Shown here: piece after piece, positions 15,182-24,169 of the stretch
Position numbering within the stretch: position 1 is the first letter of the stretch
Layout of the letters: every line of letters starts with the position of its first letter
NCBI GenBank assembly: GCA_020636745.1
Contig: JACJXH010000010.1
Coordinates: 62,001-126,000 of the forward strand
DNA: 64,000 nucleotides
Direction of reading: 5' to 3'
Origin: Lentimicrobiaceae bacterium
Lineage (GTDB): Bacteria; Bacteroidota; Bacteroidia; Bacteroidales; Lentimicrobiaceae
Position numbers and translations under genes: made by a program
Notes under the pieces: model-generated
What the model saw: the letters and a program-made list of their open reading frames with translations, nothing else
Told to the model about the DNA's origin: nothing
The model's database searches: none

Positions 15182-15760
15182 TTATTTTACGGGTTTACTT
15201 TGCAGTTCATTCTTTACAAACATGGCAATTTTCCAGCGATCATCAGGCCGGATCATATGACCATGAGCCCCCATGACATTATAACCAACGCTGATTACAT
15301 GGTAAATGTCACCTTCAGGTGCTGACATCATTTTGTCTGATATCAATGATGCTGGTTTTATGGCATATCTGCCACTGGTAAATAAATGCCCCTCTCCGTT
15401 GCCCTTTTCACCATGACACCCGATGCAAAAAGTGGTGAACAACTCTTTGCCCCTGTTTAGGTTATCAGCGTTTACTTCTAAAGGATTTACAAGTTCAGCT
15501 GCTGCCTGAGCCCTTCCTTCGATTGTTGCAGGATAGGCATATGGCATTACTTCGCGTGAAATGGTGTTGGCTACCGGCAATCGCATGGCCGAGCTATCAG
15601 ACATTGCCGGAATTTTGGCATAAGTCTCATAAGTGAGTGAATGAGCCATATCCGGAAAGTATTCGTATCCTTTGTCGTTGCGTGTGCGGTCGCACGAAGT
15701 GCCCAGAAACAGGATTGCTGTTGCTGATATAAGGGCCGATATTATTTTCTTACTGATCAT
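15182..15760 (-). CDS. actE: Alternative Complex III subunit ActE (monoheme cytochrome c lipoprotein)
   Basis: ATG 15760 gives a lipoprotein signal (MISKKIISALISATAILFL, lipobox LGTSC), which is better than the upstream in-frame start at 15820 lying within actD. Typical ActE features are GYEYFPDMAHSLTYETY near the N-terminus, then the heme site FCIGCHGEKGNGEGHL. The heme of ActE is thought to receive electrons from ActA and pass them to the oxidase. It begins 8 bases after the actD stop. Confidence 0.92.
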   Translation of the reverse strand: MISKKIISALISATAILFLGTSCDRTRNDKGYEYFPDMAHSLTYETYAKIPAMSDSSAMRLPVANTISREVMPYAYPATIEGRAQAAAELVNPLEVNADNLNRGKELFTTFCIGCHGEKGNGEGHLFTSGRYAIKPASLISDKMMSAPEGDIYHVISVGYNVMGAHGHMIRPDDRWKIAMFVKNELQSKPVK

Positions 15761-15767
15761 GTGCCGC

Positions 15768-16295
15768 TTAGTTTTGAGGTTGTAACTCTTTTTCATACAC
15801 TTCAAGTGCTCCTTTTTCACGGAGAATGGAAGTTAGTTTGTCAACACTGTTTTTTAAAAGCGATTTGTCAAAAACAATCACAAATTTATCGTCAGTTGAA
15901 CGTGAATCAGGCAGTATATAAGACTTTCCGGGGAATATTGCTGCCCTTGCCGAAAAAGTAAACAAACTGGCTAACGTAATGGTAAGAATGGTCAGGATAA
16001 TCGTTACCACGATAAATGACGGAAAAGCATTGGTTGGCTTGCCGCCATAGTTTACCGGCCAGTCAATGACAGAAGTGTAATAAAGAAATGCCAGCACGCT
16101 TACTGCAGCTATAAATCCATATAAAAAGGCCGCAAAGGTAAACCGTGTTTTCTTACCCATGGCTTCTATGACTTCATGCATAGGGTAGGGGGTGTAAATT
16201 TCGCTAATCTCGATGCCCTCCTGCTTAACCTGGTTTACAGCAGCCATCAGGGTATCTTCTTCGTCAAATACACCTATGATGTGGGTCTTATTCAT
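15768..16295 (-). CDS. actD: Alternative Complex III subunit ActD (DUF3341)
   Basis: A 175-residue protein with an N-terminal ferredoxin-like part (GVFDEEDTLMAAVNQVKQ and EIYTPYPMHEVIEAMG, the DUF3341 signature) and two membrane helices (FAAFLYGFIAAVSVLAFLYY; FIVVTIILTILTITLASLF). The C-terminal part (DDKFVIVFDKSLLKNS) returns to a soluble domain. ActD has no cofactor and packs against ActC/ActF. Its ATG overlaps the end of actC by eight bases. Confidence 0.92.
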   Translation of the reverse strand: MNKTHIIGVFDEEDTLMAAVNQVKQEGIEISEIYTPYPMHEVIEAMGKKTRFTFAAFLYGFIAAVSVLAFLYYTSVIDWPVNYGGKPTNAFPSFIVVTIILTILTITLASLFTFSARAAIFPGKSYILPDSRSTDDKFVIVFDKSLLKNSVDKLTSILREKGALEVYEKELQPQN

Positions 16296-17673
16296 GGCTT
16301 GTATGTTTTTTGTCGTTTGTATTGATACTGGTAACTTTCAGTACACTCTTTACTTCACTTATGGCAATCATCGGGATGTATTTGAAGAACAATAGTACTC
16401 CGGCCGTAAACATTCCCAGTGTTCCGATATAAATGCCAATCTCAACCCAGGTAGGGGTGTAGGTGGTCCAGCTCGAAGGCAGATAATCTTTGGTGAGTGA
16501 AGTGATCAGAATGTTAAACCTTTCATACCACATGCCTATGTTGATAAAGATGGAAATGATAAAAGCCATGGTGAGGTTTTGGCGTACTTTTTTAAACCAG
16601 AAAAGTTGCGGAATAAATGCATTGCAGGTGACCATTGCCCAAAACTGGAATGTGTAATCACCGGTAACCCTGTTTTTAAAGAAGGTAAACATTTCATATT
16701 GACTTCCCGAATACCAGGCAATAAAAATTTCGGTTGCATAGGCCGTGCCCATTATCAATGATATAAAGATCAGGATCTTGGCAATTGCATTTAAATGCGA
16801 ATCGGTAACGTAATCCTGAAATTTGTACATTTTGCGTATGATAATCATCAGGGTCATGACCATGGCAAAGCCTGAAAAAATAGCGCCTACAACAAAATAA
16901 GGCGGAAATACAGTGGTGTGCCATCCGGGAATGACAGAAACTGCAAAGTCGGTAGATACGATAGAATGAACTGAAACTACCAGCACGGCAGCAATCCCGC
17001 CCAGCACATAGCTTAAGGCTTCGTAGCGCAACCATTCTCTTGATGAACCTGTCCAGCCAAATGCAAAGAAGCCATAAACAGCCTTTTTAATTTTCGAAGT
17101 GGCTTTATCGCGGATAGTGGCAAAATCGGGCACCATTCCAAAGTACCAGAACGAAGCGGAAATAAGCAGATAAGCGCTGATAGCAATAAAGTCCCAGAAA
17201 AGTGGCGAGTTAAAGTTAACCCACAAAGGACCGCGTGTGTTGGGATAAGGGAAAATGAAGAATGCCAGCCAAACGCGTCCCATGTGAATGGCAGGGAATA
17301 AGGCTGCACAACCAACAGCCACAACAGTCATTGCTTCTGCCGCTCTGTTGATGGATGTTCTCCATTTTTGTCTTAGAATCAGGAGGAAGATGGAAAAAGC
17401 TGTTCCTGCGTGGCCGATACCAATCCACCATACAAAGTTGATGATCTCCCAGCCCCAGCCAACGGAGTTGTTAACACCCCATGTGCCAATACCAATGGCA
17501 ACTGTCCGGTAGAGAGCTATTACTCCAAATGCAGTCATCAGAAGTGCAATCAGAAATGCCATCTTCCACCAGCCGGGAATCGGTTGATCGATAGGGGCTA
17601 TGATGTCACTGCTGATCTGTTTGTAATTTTTGTCGCCCAGAATCAGAGGCCCTCGAACTTCACTTTTATACAT
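16288..17673 (-). CDS. actC: Alternative Complex III subunit ActC (NrfD-like quinol-binding membrane protein)
   Basis: A 461-residue NrfD/PsrC-family membrane protein with about ten helices. Conserved motifs include GWGWEIINFVWWIGIGHAGTAFS (split here in two: GWGWEIINFVWW and IGIGHAGTAFS), ALFPAIHMGRVWLAFF and LPSSWTTYTPTWVEIG. It is the quinol-oxidising membrane subunit that hands electrons to the iron-sulfur chain of ActB. It follows actB by 44 bases. Confidence 0.93.
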   Translation of the reverse strand: MYKSEVRGPLILGDKNYKQISSDIIAPIDQPIPGWWKMAFLIALLMTAFGVIALYRTVAIGIGTWGVNNSVGWGWEIINFVWWIGIGHAGTAFSIFLLILRQKWRTSINRAAEAMTVVAVGCAALFPAIHMGRVWLAFFIFPYPNTRGPLWVNFNSPLFWDFIAISAYLLISASFWYFGMVPDFATIRDKATSKIKKAVYGFFAFGWTGSSREWLRYEALSYVLGGIAAVLVVSVHSIVSTDFAVSVIPGWHTTVFPPYFVVGAIFSGFAMVMTLMIIIRKMYKFQDYVTDSHLNAIAKILIFISLIMGTAYATEIFIAWYSGSQYEMFTFFKNRVTGDYTFQFWAMVTCNAFIPQLFWFKKVRQNLTMAFIISIFINIGMWYERFNILITSLTKDYLPSSWTTYTPTWVEIGIYIGTLGMFTAGVLLFFKYIPMIAISEVKSVLKVTSINTNDKKHTSHE

Positions 17674-17717
17674 AAAGTTTAACTTTTATGTGATTTGATT
17701 TTTCTTTGTCTTTTTAC

Positions 17718-20672
17718 TCAGGCTTTGTTTTCTTCTTTGTTTCTGACCAGTGTCAGGTATCCGACCGAAGGTAGGGTGTGCAATTCCTCAAGCAGGTGGT
17801 AATTGCGGGAATCCTTAAAAAGTTTAGATACTCTGCTGTTGGGGTCGTTTAAGTCGCCAAACACAATGGCTGAAGAAGGACACGCCTGAGCACAGGCCGG
17901 AATAATCTCTCCGTCTTCAAGAGGCCGGTTTTCTGTTTTGGCCAGCAGTTTCTTTTCCTGAATACGCTGAATACACATGGTGCATTTTTCTACAACTCCT
18001 CTTTCCCTGACAGTAACGTCCGGGTTCAGCACCATGCGGCCAAGATCAGAATTCATGTTATAATCAAAGTTTTGATTGGTGGCATATCTGAACCAGTTGA
18101 ACCGCCTGACTTTGTATGGGCAGTTGTTGATACAGTATTTGGTTCCGATACAGCGGTTGTAGGCCATCTGATTCAGGCCTTCACTGCTGTGGTTTGTTGC
18201 TGAAACAGGACAAACATTTTCGCAGGGGGCATTGTCACAATGCTGGCACATCAACGGCTGAAAAACGACTTCGGGATTGTTTTCATCGCCCGAATAGTAC
18301 CTGTCAATCCGCATCCAGTGCATATTGCGGTTTTTCATCATCTCTTCCCGACCAACAACCGGTGAGTTGTTTTCGGCCTGACAAGAGATAACGCAGGTGC
18401 TGCACCCCGTGCATTTATTAAGGTCAATGGCCATTGCCCAGTGGTGACCTTTAAATTCGGTTTCTTTGTACAGGGTCACATGCTTTTTCTCAAATTCTGC
18501 ATGCAGTTCATTGCCAGCTGCAGGGTTTTCAAGGTAAGCTCCCAGTACTGTTTCTCTTACAATGGGCCTGCCCTCCATACTGCTGTGCATTTGAGTGGAA
18601 GCCAGTTTGTATGTTCCTTCTGCTTTTGTTACTTTAACATCTGTGTTGTAAAAACAACGGGTGCCATTTTTATAAGTAATGAGTGGGTATGTGTTTTGGC
18701 CAACACCATTGGCCACTTTGCCAAAATTTGTATGGCCATAGCCTAATGCTACCGATATGGTTTTTAAAGCCTGACCGGGTTGTATAAATACCGGAAGGGT
18801 AATGTTGTTTATTTGTATCAGGTCGCCTGTAGCCACGCCGGCTTGCACAGCATCTTCAGCTGACATGGCCGCAAAATTATCCCAGCAAACTTTTGAAACC
18901 GGGTCAGGAAGTTCCATCAGCCAGGGGTTATTGGCATGGTTTCCGTTGCCCATCGTGAGATTTTGAACCATCAATACCTCCAATCCATCACTGGTTTTTA
19001 TTTCGGCAAGTGCCGCCAGTGCAGTGCTGAGGATTTGCTGATCCATAGAAACTGTTATAACAGGCTGTGCTGATTCAAAAATGCCCTTCTGCAAAGTGGT
19101 TTTCCATTCTGCTTCTCCAGCTTTAAGAATTTCGTTTATCCAGTTGTTTTTCAGATAAGTATAGTAATCGTTCTCCTTCCCAAGCCATTTTAACAATGTA
19201 TCCTGTGGCTGACGGGTGTTGAACAAGGGGCTGATAACAGGTTGCGCTAAACTATAATACCCGCGTTTGGCTTCTGCATCATCCCATGATTCAAGAAAAT
19301 GGTTGGCTGGCAGAATGTACTTGACAAACTTCATTGTTTCATCTTCAACAGGGCTAAATGAAACAGTCAGCTTTATTTTTTTTATACCCGATTCAAATGC
19401 ATTGGTGTTATAATAGTCATAAGCCGGATTGACATTCCACAATATTAATCCGCTGATGCTGCCATCATTCATTTGGCTTACCAGTTCTTCCATTTCACTG
19501 TCGAGAGCCTGTTTTGTGAGCAATGCCGCGCTAAAGTCAATGGTGTTGCCATTGTTTTCAAGCAGTTGGTTAATACCATTTACCAGTACTTGCTGATGCG
19601 GGTCATTGCTTCCGCTCACCACCAGCGATTTGCCTTTGGCAGCCCAAAGTCTGTTGGCAAGCTCATTTATTGTTTCATTCTCATTTTTTGCTGAAGAATC
19701 TTCCTGTTGTGCATCTTTAGCAATAAGATTATTATACAGTTGAATGAGTAAGGCAGCTTCTTCGGATGGTTTTATAGCAACGCGCTTATCGGCCTTGCTG
19801 CCCGTAATGCTTAAGCCTGATTCGAACTGAATATGGTAGGAAAGTTTCTTTTCATCATTGGTCAGGCTTCTGGTCAGGGCGTATCGGGCGGCATATTCAG
19901 CGGGCGACAGCCACGAGCCAAGGAAATCGGCTGAGAAGCTCACAATAATTTCGGCTTTGTCAAATCTGTAATCAGGTACAACAGGCTGGCCATAAGCGTT
20001 TTGGTTAGCCATGATGATTCCTGATACAGAAAGAGGATCATACACCATGTGTCTTACTCCCGGAAAAGCAGCTATAAATTCATTGATGAGCTTTTTTGTG
20101 GAAGGGCTGATAATATTAGAGGTCAACAGTACCGTATTTCCTCCGGCTTCACTTATTTCGCGGAGCGAAGAAACAATTTCGGCGTCAGCCGTTTGCCAAT
20201 TGATCTCTTTCCCTTCTTTGAGCGGATTTTTGAGGCGGGCAAGTCCATCGTAAAGGCTGAGTACCGATGCCTGAACTTTGGCTGTTGTTCCCCCTTTGGT
20301 AACCGATGACAAAGTATTGCCTTCAATTTTAATTGGCCGGCCATCTCTGACTTTTACCAGAATGCTGTTGTATTCAGATCCGTCAAAAAAAGTAGATGCA
20401 TAATGACTGGCCATTCCGGGGGTCACATCTTCGGGTTTATTCAGGTAAGGGATAGCCTTTTTTACCGGATTTTCACAACTGGATGCAATAGCAGCCGTGG
20501 CAAAACCAAATCCGCAGAATTTTAAAAAATTTCGCCTTGACGACGGTTTCTCTGCAATTTCTTCATTGATAAGGTCAAGCAGGTTTTTGCCTTCCGGTAT
20601 CAGATTTTCGTTTTCGGAGTGTAAGACCTGTTTATTTAATTCTTCCGGGCTTTTCCAGTATTTCTTTTCCAT
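17718..20672 (-). CDS. actB: Alternative Complex III subunit ActB (molybdopterin-like/iron-sulfur fusion)
   Basis: The 984-residue protein begins with a Tat-like segment (SSRRNFLKFCGFGFATAAIA) ending in a potential lipobox (SSCENP). Residues ~60-720 resemble a molybdopterin oxidoreductase domain that in ACIII carries no molybdenum cofactor. The C-terminal ferredoxin domain has four cysteine clusters: CTGCSTCVISCQAE, CQHCDNAPCENVCPV, CIGTKYCINNCPYKVRRFNW and CTMC...CAQACPSSAIVFGD, matching three [4Fe-4S] and one [3Fe-4S] sites as in the family. It takes electrons from ActC and passes them to ActA. The actA stop lies 140 bases upstream. Confidence 0.93.
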   Translation of the reverse strand: MEKKYWKSPEELNKQVLHSENENLIPEGKNLLDLINEEIAEKPSSRRNFLKFCGFGFATAAIASSCENPVKKAIPYLNKPEDVTPGMASHYASTFFDGSEYNSILVKVRDGRPIKIEGNTLSSVTKGGTTAKVQASVLSLYDGLARLKNPLKEGKEINWQTADAEIVSSLREISEAGGNTVLLTSNIISPSTKKLINEFIAAFPGVRHMVYDPLSVSGIIMANQNAYGQPVVPDYRFDKAEIIVSFSADFLGSWLSPAEYAARYALTRSLTNDEKKLSYHIQFESGLSITGSKADKRVAIKPSEEAALLIQLYNNLIAKDAQQEDSSAKNENETINELANRLWAAKGKSLVVSGSNDPHQQVLVNGINQLLENNGNTIDFSAALLTKQALDSEMEELVSQMNDGSISGLILWNVNPAYDYYNTNAFESGIKKIKLTVSFSPVEDETMKFVKYILPANHFLESWDDAEAKRGYYSLAQPVISPLFNTRQPQDTLLKWLGKENDYYTYLKNNWINEILKAGEAEWKTTLQKGIFESAQPVITVSMDQQILSTALAALAEIKTSDGLEVLMVQNLTMGNGNHANNPWLMELPDPVSKVCWDNFAAMSAEDAVQAGVATGDLIQINNITLPVFIQPGQALKTISVALGYGHTNFGKVANGVGQNTYPLITYKNGTRCFYNTDVKVTKAEGTYKLASTQMHSSMEGRPIVRETVLGAYLENPAAGNELHAEFEKKHVTLYKETEFKGHHWAMAIDLNKCTGCSTCVISCQAENNSPVVGREEMMKNRNMHWMRIDRYYSGDENNPEVVFQPLMCQHCDNAPCENVCPVSATNHSSEGLNQMAYNRCIGTKYCINNCPYKVRRFNWFRYATNQNFDYNMNSDLGRMVLNPDVTVRERGVVEKCTMCIQRIQEKKLLAKTENRPLEDGEIIPACAQACPSSAIVFGDLNDPNSRVSKLFKDSRNYHLLEELHTLPSVGYLTLVRNKEENKA

Positions 20673-20812
20673 TTAAAACCACTTTTATTTGGATGCTGTT
20701 AGCGACTTGTTTTTTTTGAAAGTACAGGCAGACTCATTTTGATTTGGGTTTTCGGTTGTCCTGATTTTCAGTTTATTTGCATATATATTGTTCCCCAAAT
20801 GGATATGCATTA

Positions 20813-22270
20813 TTAATAATGGCATTTCATGCAATCGAGGCCACCAATGTGTTCAACGGTTACAGAATCAATTTTACCCGATTTCAGATCTTCGTGAAGC
20901 TTTTCGTAAGTTGAATAGTATTTGTTGCCTTCGAAGTTTATTTTAGTGTCTCTGTGGCAATTGATGCACCATCCCATTGACAGATCGGAAAATTGTTTCA
21001 TAATATCCATTTCGGCCACAGGGCCGTGACATTTTTCACATTCAATTTTACCTGCATTGGCATGCTGTGCATGGCTGAAGAACACATGATCAGGCAGGTT
21101 GTGAATACGTACCCATTCGATGGGTTTTCCGCTTTTGGCTGCCCGGTGTATTTTATTGATTTCAAATTTACCTGAATGGCGCCCGCTTAAAACTACATTG
21201 TGGCAGTTCAGACATACATTATTTGAAGGAATGCCTGCCGATTTGCTGTAATCTGCAATGGAATGACAATAGCGGCAATCTGTTTTATTGTCACCTGCAT
21301 GAACCTTGTGTGAAAATTTAATTGGTTGATCAGGGGCGTATTCAGGTGTGCGGCTTAATGCCTGTGCTTCTACAACAGCCAGATTAAAGTGCACGCCAAG
21401 CCCAACAAGAATAACAATCACATGAATGAAGCGGTATTTTATCTTTTTGGTAAAAATCAGGTCAATAAGCGCAAGGGTCATAAGCAAGGCAAATAGAATA
21501 AAGAGCATTAGCTTTTTAGGGAATATTTTATGCTCTTTCATGCCTGCATGGCTGAATTCTGAAAGAAAGGATGCAATATAAAACACCTCCTGCTCGGTAA
21601 GTTTGTATTCAGCATGTGCTTGACGCATGACTTCAGAGGTGGGCTCCGCCATTGACTTATATATGTTCATTCCGTCCTTGTCCATAAAAGATGCTGCCAA
21701 ATCCATGGCTGACGGATTCCAGTTAAGAGTGTCGTTGGTCACTGTGTTATGACAAGTAACGCAGGCAGTTGTACCGCCTTTTTCAAAAGGAATCAGTCCG
21801 TAAAAGAATCTTTCTCCGCGAAGTATTTCTGTCCTGGTAAATCCTTCTCTCTTGTTTACGTCAACATTGAAAACCACCTCTTTTTCAGGCTCCCATTTTT
21901 CAATGTAGTCGATAATGCTGTTAATTTCACCATCCGAAAGGTTGGTAAAAGTTAACATGGGGACTTTGTTGTTTTCTTCGTAAACTTTAACTGCAATGGG
22001 ATCTCCGGCGTCGATCAGCTCTTTGGAATTGCGAATGAATTTTAACAGCCATGCTTTTTCACGTCGCTCAGTAACTCCGAGCAATTCCGGACCCACAAGT
22101 TTACCTCCTCCTATTTTATGGCATACAGCGCAGTTTTTTTCAAACAATTGCTTGCCTTCGTTCTGGGCGTTTGCATTGCTTTTGTCTGCTAAAAAGAAAA
22201 TAATGGTCATCAGCGCAGCCAGTAGCATTCCGGCCGGTCTGAAACCTGATTTGCCTGCAGTTGGGTTCAT
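20813..22270 (-). CDS. actA: Alternative Complex III ActA-like multiheme cytochrome with extra N-terminal cytochrome c domain
   Basis: Start ATG 22270 gives a signal-anchor (SGFRPAGMLLAALMTIIFFL); ATG 22300 is also possible, while the long frame to 22435 is less likely. Seven CxxCH heme sites are visible: CAVCH and CVTCH in the N-terminal third, then after two membrane helices (MLFILFALLMTLALIDLIF; FIHVIVILVGLGVHFNLA) the classical ActA pentaheme set CRYCH, CLNCH, CEKCH, CINCH, CMKCH, the last one residue before the C-terminus. The N-terminal part (KIGGGKLVGPELLGV, VPMLTF) is a class I cytochrome c with a likely Met ligand. The pentaheme domain collects electrons from ActB; the extra hemes could form an additional outlet. 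First gene of the cluster. A TAAAGGTA at 22414-22421 (TACCTTTA on this strand) is a weak -7 candidate. Confidence 0.9.
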   Translation of the reverse strand: MNPTAGKSGFRPAGMLLAALMTIIFFLADKSNANAQNEGKQLFEKNCAVCHKIGGGKLVGPELLGVTERREKAWLLKFIRNSKELIDAGDPIAVKVYEENNKVPMLTFTNLSDGEINSIIDYIEKWEPEKEVVFNVDVNKREGFTRTEILRGERFFYGLIPFEKGGTTACVTCHNTVTNDTLNWNPSAMDLAASFMDKDGMNIYKSMAEPTSEVMRQAHAEYKLTEQEVFYIASFLSEFSHAGMKEHKIFPKKLMLFILFALLMTLALIDLIFTKKIKYRFIHVIVILVGLGVHFNLAVVEAQALSRTPEYAPDQPIKFSHKVHAGDNKTDCRYCHSIADYSKSAGIPSNNVCLNCHNVVLSGRHSGKFEINKIHRAAKSGKPIEWVRIHNLPDHVFFSHAQHANAGKIECEKCHGPVAEMDIMKQFSDLSMGWCINCHRDTKINFEGNKYYSTYEKLHEDLKSGKIDSVTVEHIGGLDCMKCHY

Positions 22271-22435
22271 ATTTGGTTGATGTATGTATTTTTTATTCAT
22301 TTTGCTTGTCATTAAAATAAAAAAGGCACTTACCCCGAAAGGTAATTGCCCTGCAAATAATTTATGAGCCTGAAAAGGCATCAAATGTTTACTGACTTTG
22401 AAAGTATGCAAGCTAAAGGTAATTTTGTTAACCAT

Positions 22436-22874
22436 ACGCTTTGTCTAATGAGTTTTACATCTTCGGCATGCTCAATTTATTGAAATCAGATTTTTATTCG
22501 TATTCTGTTAATAGATTTTCAAAGAAAAATAAACAAAGGCCTTTTTTTTTCTTGAAACAAAGGCTTTGATACTTGCGAATGTACATAATCAAACGAAAAA
22601 TGAAAAATAAAGTTGGCAATAAATTGTTGACTCTTTGTAGTTTGTACTGAGTCTAAACAAGAATTATAATATGGCATTCTTGTAATCCGGTGGTTTTCAT
22701 ATAATTTATATCTACCTATGCGGTTATAAGTTCATGATTGCATGAATATAAATTGTGGAATTTAGATTATATATTTATGTAACGGGAAATTGGCGGGCTG
22801 TTTCTGTTGATGAATATATTGGATGTTAGTTTTATACCCTGTAAATTATGCAAAACAGAGGGCTGTTTCATAAA
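22436..22874. other. Intergenic region upstream of the act cluster
   Basis: About 440 bases, A/T-rich, without a credible ORF on either strand. On the minus strand it must contain the promoter of the respiratory operon. A twice-repeated GCCTTTGTTT on the minus strand lies around 22535-22570 (plus-strand AAACAAAGGC). I see no riboswitch-like structure. Confidence 0.4.
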
Positions 22875-22905
22875 AAGTCCGGCAACAAATTTTGTTGCCG
22901 GACTT
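22875..22905 (-). terminator. Terminator of the outer membrane protein gene
   Basis: AAGTCCGGCAACAAA (22875-22889) and TTTGTTGCCGGACTT (22891-22905) form a 15-base-pair perfect stem with a one-base centre. On the minus strand it is followed by a short T run (CTTTTTATG), just beyond the stop of the gene at 22939. Confidence 0.75.
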
Positions 22906-22938
22906 ATAAAAAATCAGAATAAATGGTTGGTTCTTGAT

Positions 22939-23754
22939 TTATTTAAACAAATAGCCAATTTTTAAGCCAGAAGAGAAGGAGATAGGGAATTCTTCACTTG
23001 AAATTACATAACCGTAATGATAGCCTTCAAAATACTCTTCAGTCGTAAATCCATAGCCAACACCGGCATATACATCTACGGCAAAGGCATTGTCAAACAC
23101 CCATTGTTTGCCAAAAACAAGCTGAAATACGCCGGAAAATACATTAACTCTTTTTTCTCCGGCGTTGTAATAGCTGGAGGAGTAATCGTACCACCATTCG
23201 TCGCGAGAGAAGAAGCCAAAAGCAATTTCAGGTTTAATATAGCCTCCTTTAAGTATATGGGCATAGCGCATTCCTCTGAGGTAAAAATCAGGGTCTTTGA
23301 TAAATTTATACCCAAGTTTTACAAATGCACCACCTGCGTTTTCGTCTCCCGGATCGGCGCCCAGTCCTATAATTCCGAAACTGGCTTCCATGCTGCGGCC
23401 GGGCCTGAGACTTCTTTCATAGGCAAAGGTTGTGTTGCCTGTTAAAGGGGAAAGAAAGTCAATTTTGATAATGTTCTTTTTGTTGTCAATATAAGTTTCA
23501 GGATTTGTCATGGTTTTCTGAAATTCCATTTCCTTTCCATTCTCAAAAATAATCTTATCTACATCGTCTTTATCTACTGATAGCAATACATCAGCAGAAT
23601 ATTCAGGAAGTGTGTACTTAATCTCATCAAGTCCAATTTCTTTTATTTTGCACTTAATCAGCTCATTATTTTTTTTCATAATAAGATCCTGCGCGAAAGT
23701 GCTGCCACCCAAAAGAAAAATGGATAAAATTAACATCAGGGAGTGTTTTCTCAT
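22939..23754 (-). CDS. Predicted outer membrane beta-barrel protein
   Basis: The 271-residue protein has a signal peptide (MRKHSLMLILSIFLLGGSTFA, cleavage before QDLIMKK). Residues ~22-75 form a small domain (NNELIKCKIKEIGLDEIKYT) often seen ahead of barrels in Bacteroidota, reading 'x-G-x-x-I-x-C-x-I-x-E-I'. From ~95 on, alternating amphipathic strands rich in Tyr, Phe and Gly (GAFVKLGYKF, GYIKPEIAFGFF, VDVYAGVGYGFT) end in a terminal aromatic strand (SFSSGLKIGYLFK), as in DUF3575/OmpA-like barrels. Substrate unknown. Monocistronic, with its own terminator. Confidence 0.7.
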   Translation of the reverse strand: MRKHSLMLILSIFLLGGSTFAQDLIMKKNNELIKCKIKEIGLDEIKYTLPEYSADVLLSVDKDDVDKIIFENGKEMEFQKTMTNPETYIDNKKNIIKIDFLSPLTGNTTFAYERSLRPGRSMEASFGIIGLGADPGDENAGGAFVKLGYKFIKDPDFYLRGMRYAHILKGGYIKPEIAFGFFSRDEWWYDYSSSYYNAGEKRVNVFSGVFQLVFGKQWVFDNAFAVDVYAGVGYGFTTEEYFEGYHYGYVISSEEFPISFSSGLKIGYLFK

Positions 23755-23912
23755 AAAATTGAGATTTGGTTGGGTTTATGATAATTGTCTGTTCAACACT
23801 ATAAGACTGTAAAAAGGTGAAATGGTTGCACAAAGGTTCAATAACTATGCCATTCTTGCAAATAATTTATTTAAACACGCCGTAATCGCCATCAATTGTA
23901 CTGATATTTTGT

Positions 23913-23920
23913 TACTTTTG
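23913..23920 (+). promoter_or_regulatory. Bacteroidota-type -7 promoter box of the tRNA gene
   Basis: TACTTTTG matches the TAnnTTTG -7 consensus and lies 18 bases before the first base of the mature tRNA. No exact TTTG -33 box is at the standard spacing. Confidence 0.55.
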
Positions 23921-23938
23921 CACTCCCTTTTCAACCTT

Positions 23939-24025
23939 GGAGAGATGCCAGAGCGGTCGAATGGGGCGGTCTCGAAAACCGTTGTACTCTTACGGGTACC
24001 AAGGGTTCGAATCCCTTTCTCTCCG
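23939..24025 (+). tRNA. tRNA-Ser (anticodon CGA)
   Basis: The acceptor arms GGAGAGA (23939-23945) and TCTCTCC (24018-24024) pair fully, with G73 at 24025. The D-arm reads TGCCAGAGCGGTCGAATGGGGC, shown here only to note the GGTC loop; the anticodon stem-loop is CGGT-CTCGAAA-ACCG with anticodon CGA. The long variable arm (TGTACTCTTACGGGTACCA) and the T-arm GGGTTCGAATCCC identify a class II serine tRNA. It reads UCG codons. The 3' CCA is not encoded. Confidence 0.95.
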
Positions 24026-24031
24026 CAACTG

Positions 24032-24066
24032 ATGCCTGTGAATCAATGATTTACGGGCATTTTTTT
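24032..24066 (+). terminator. Terminator after tRNA-Ser
   Basis: ATGCCTGTGAATC (24032-24044) pairs with GATTTACGGGCAT (24048-24060) with two G-T/mismatch positions and is followed by at least six T. Confidence 0.8.
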
Positions 24067-24169
24067 ATTTGCTTTTTTCGAGTCTTCGCGCTGAAACCTG
24101 TAATGATTTTAAATCAGAAGGCTTTGAATTTTTTGGAAACATGAAAATATGCACTCAGCTTCAACGCTT

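Noticed and set aside
22301..22435. ActA start at 22435
   Set aside because: The upstream part gives an unusual N-terminus and the signal anchor follows ATG 22270 or 22300.
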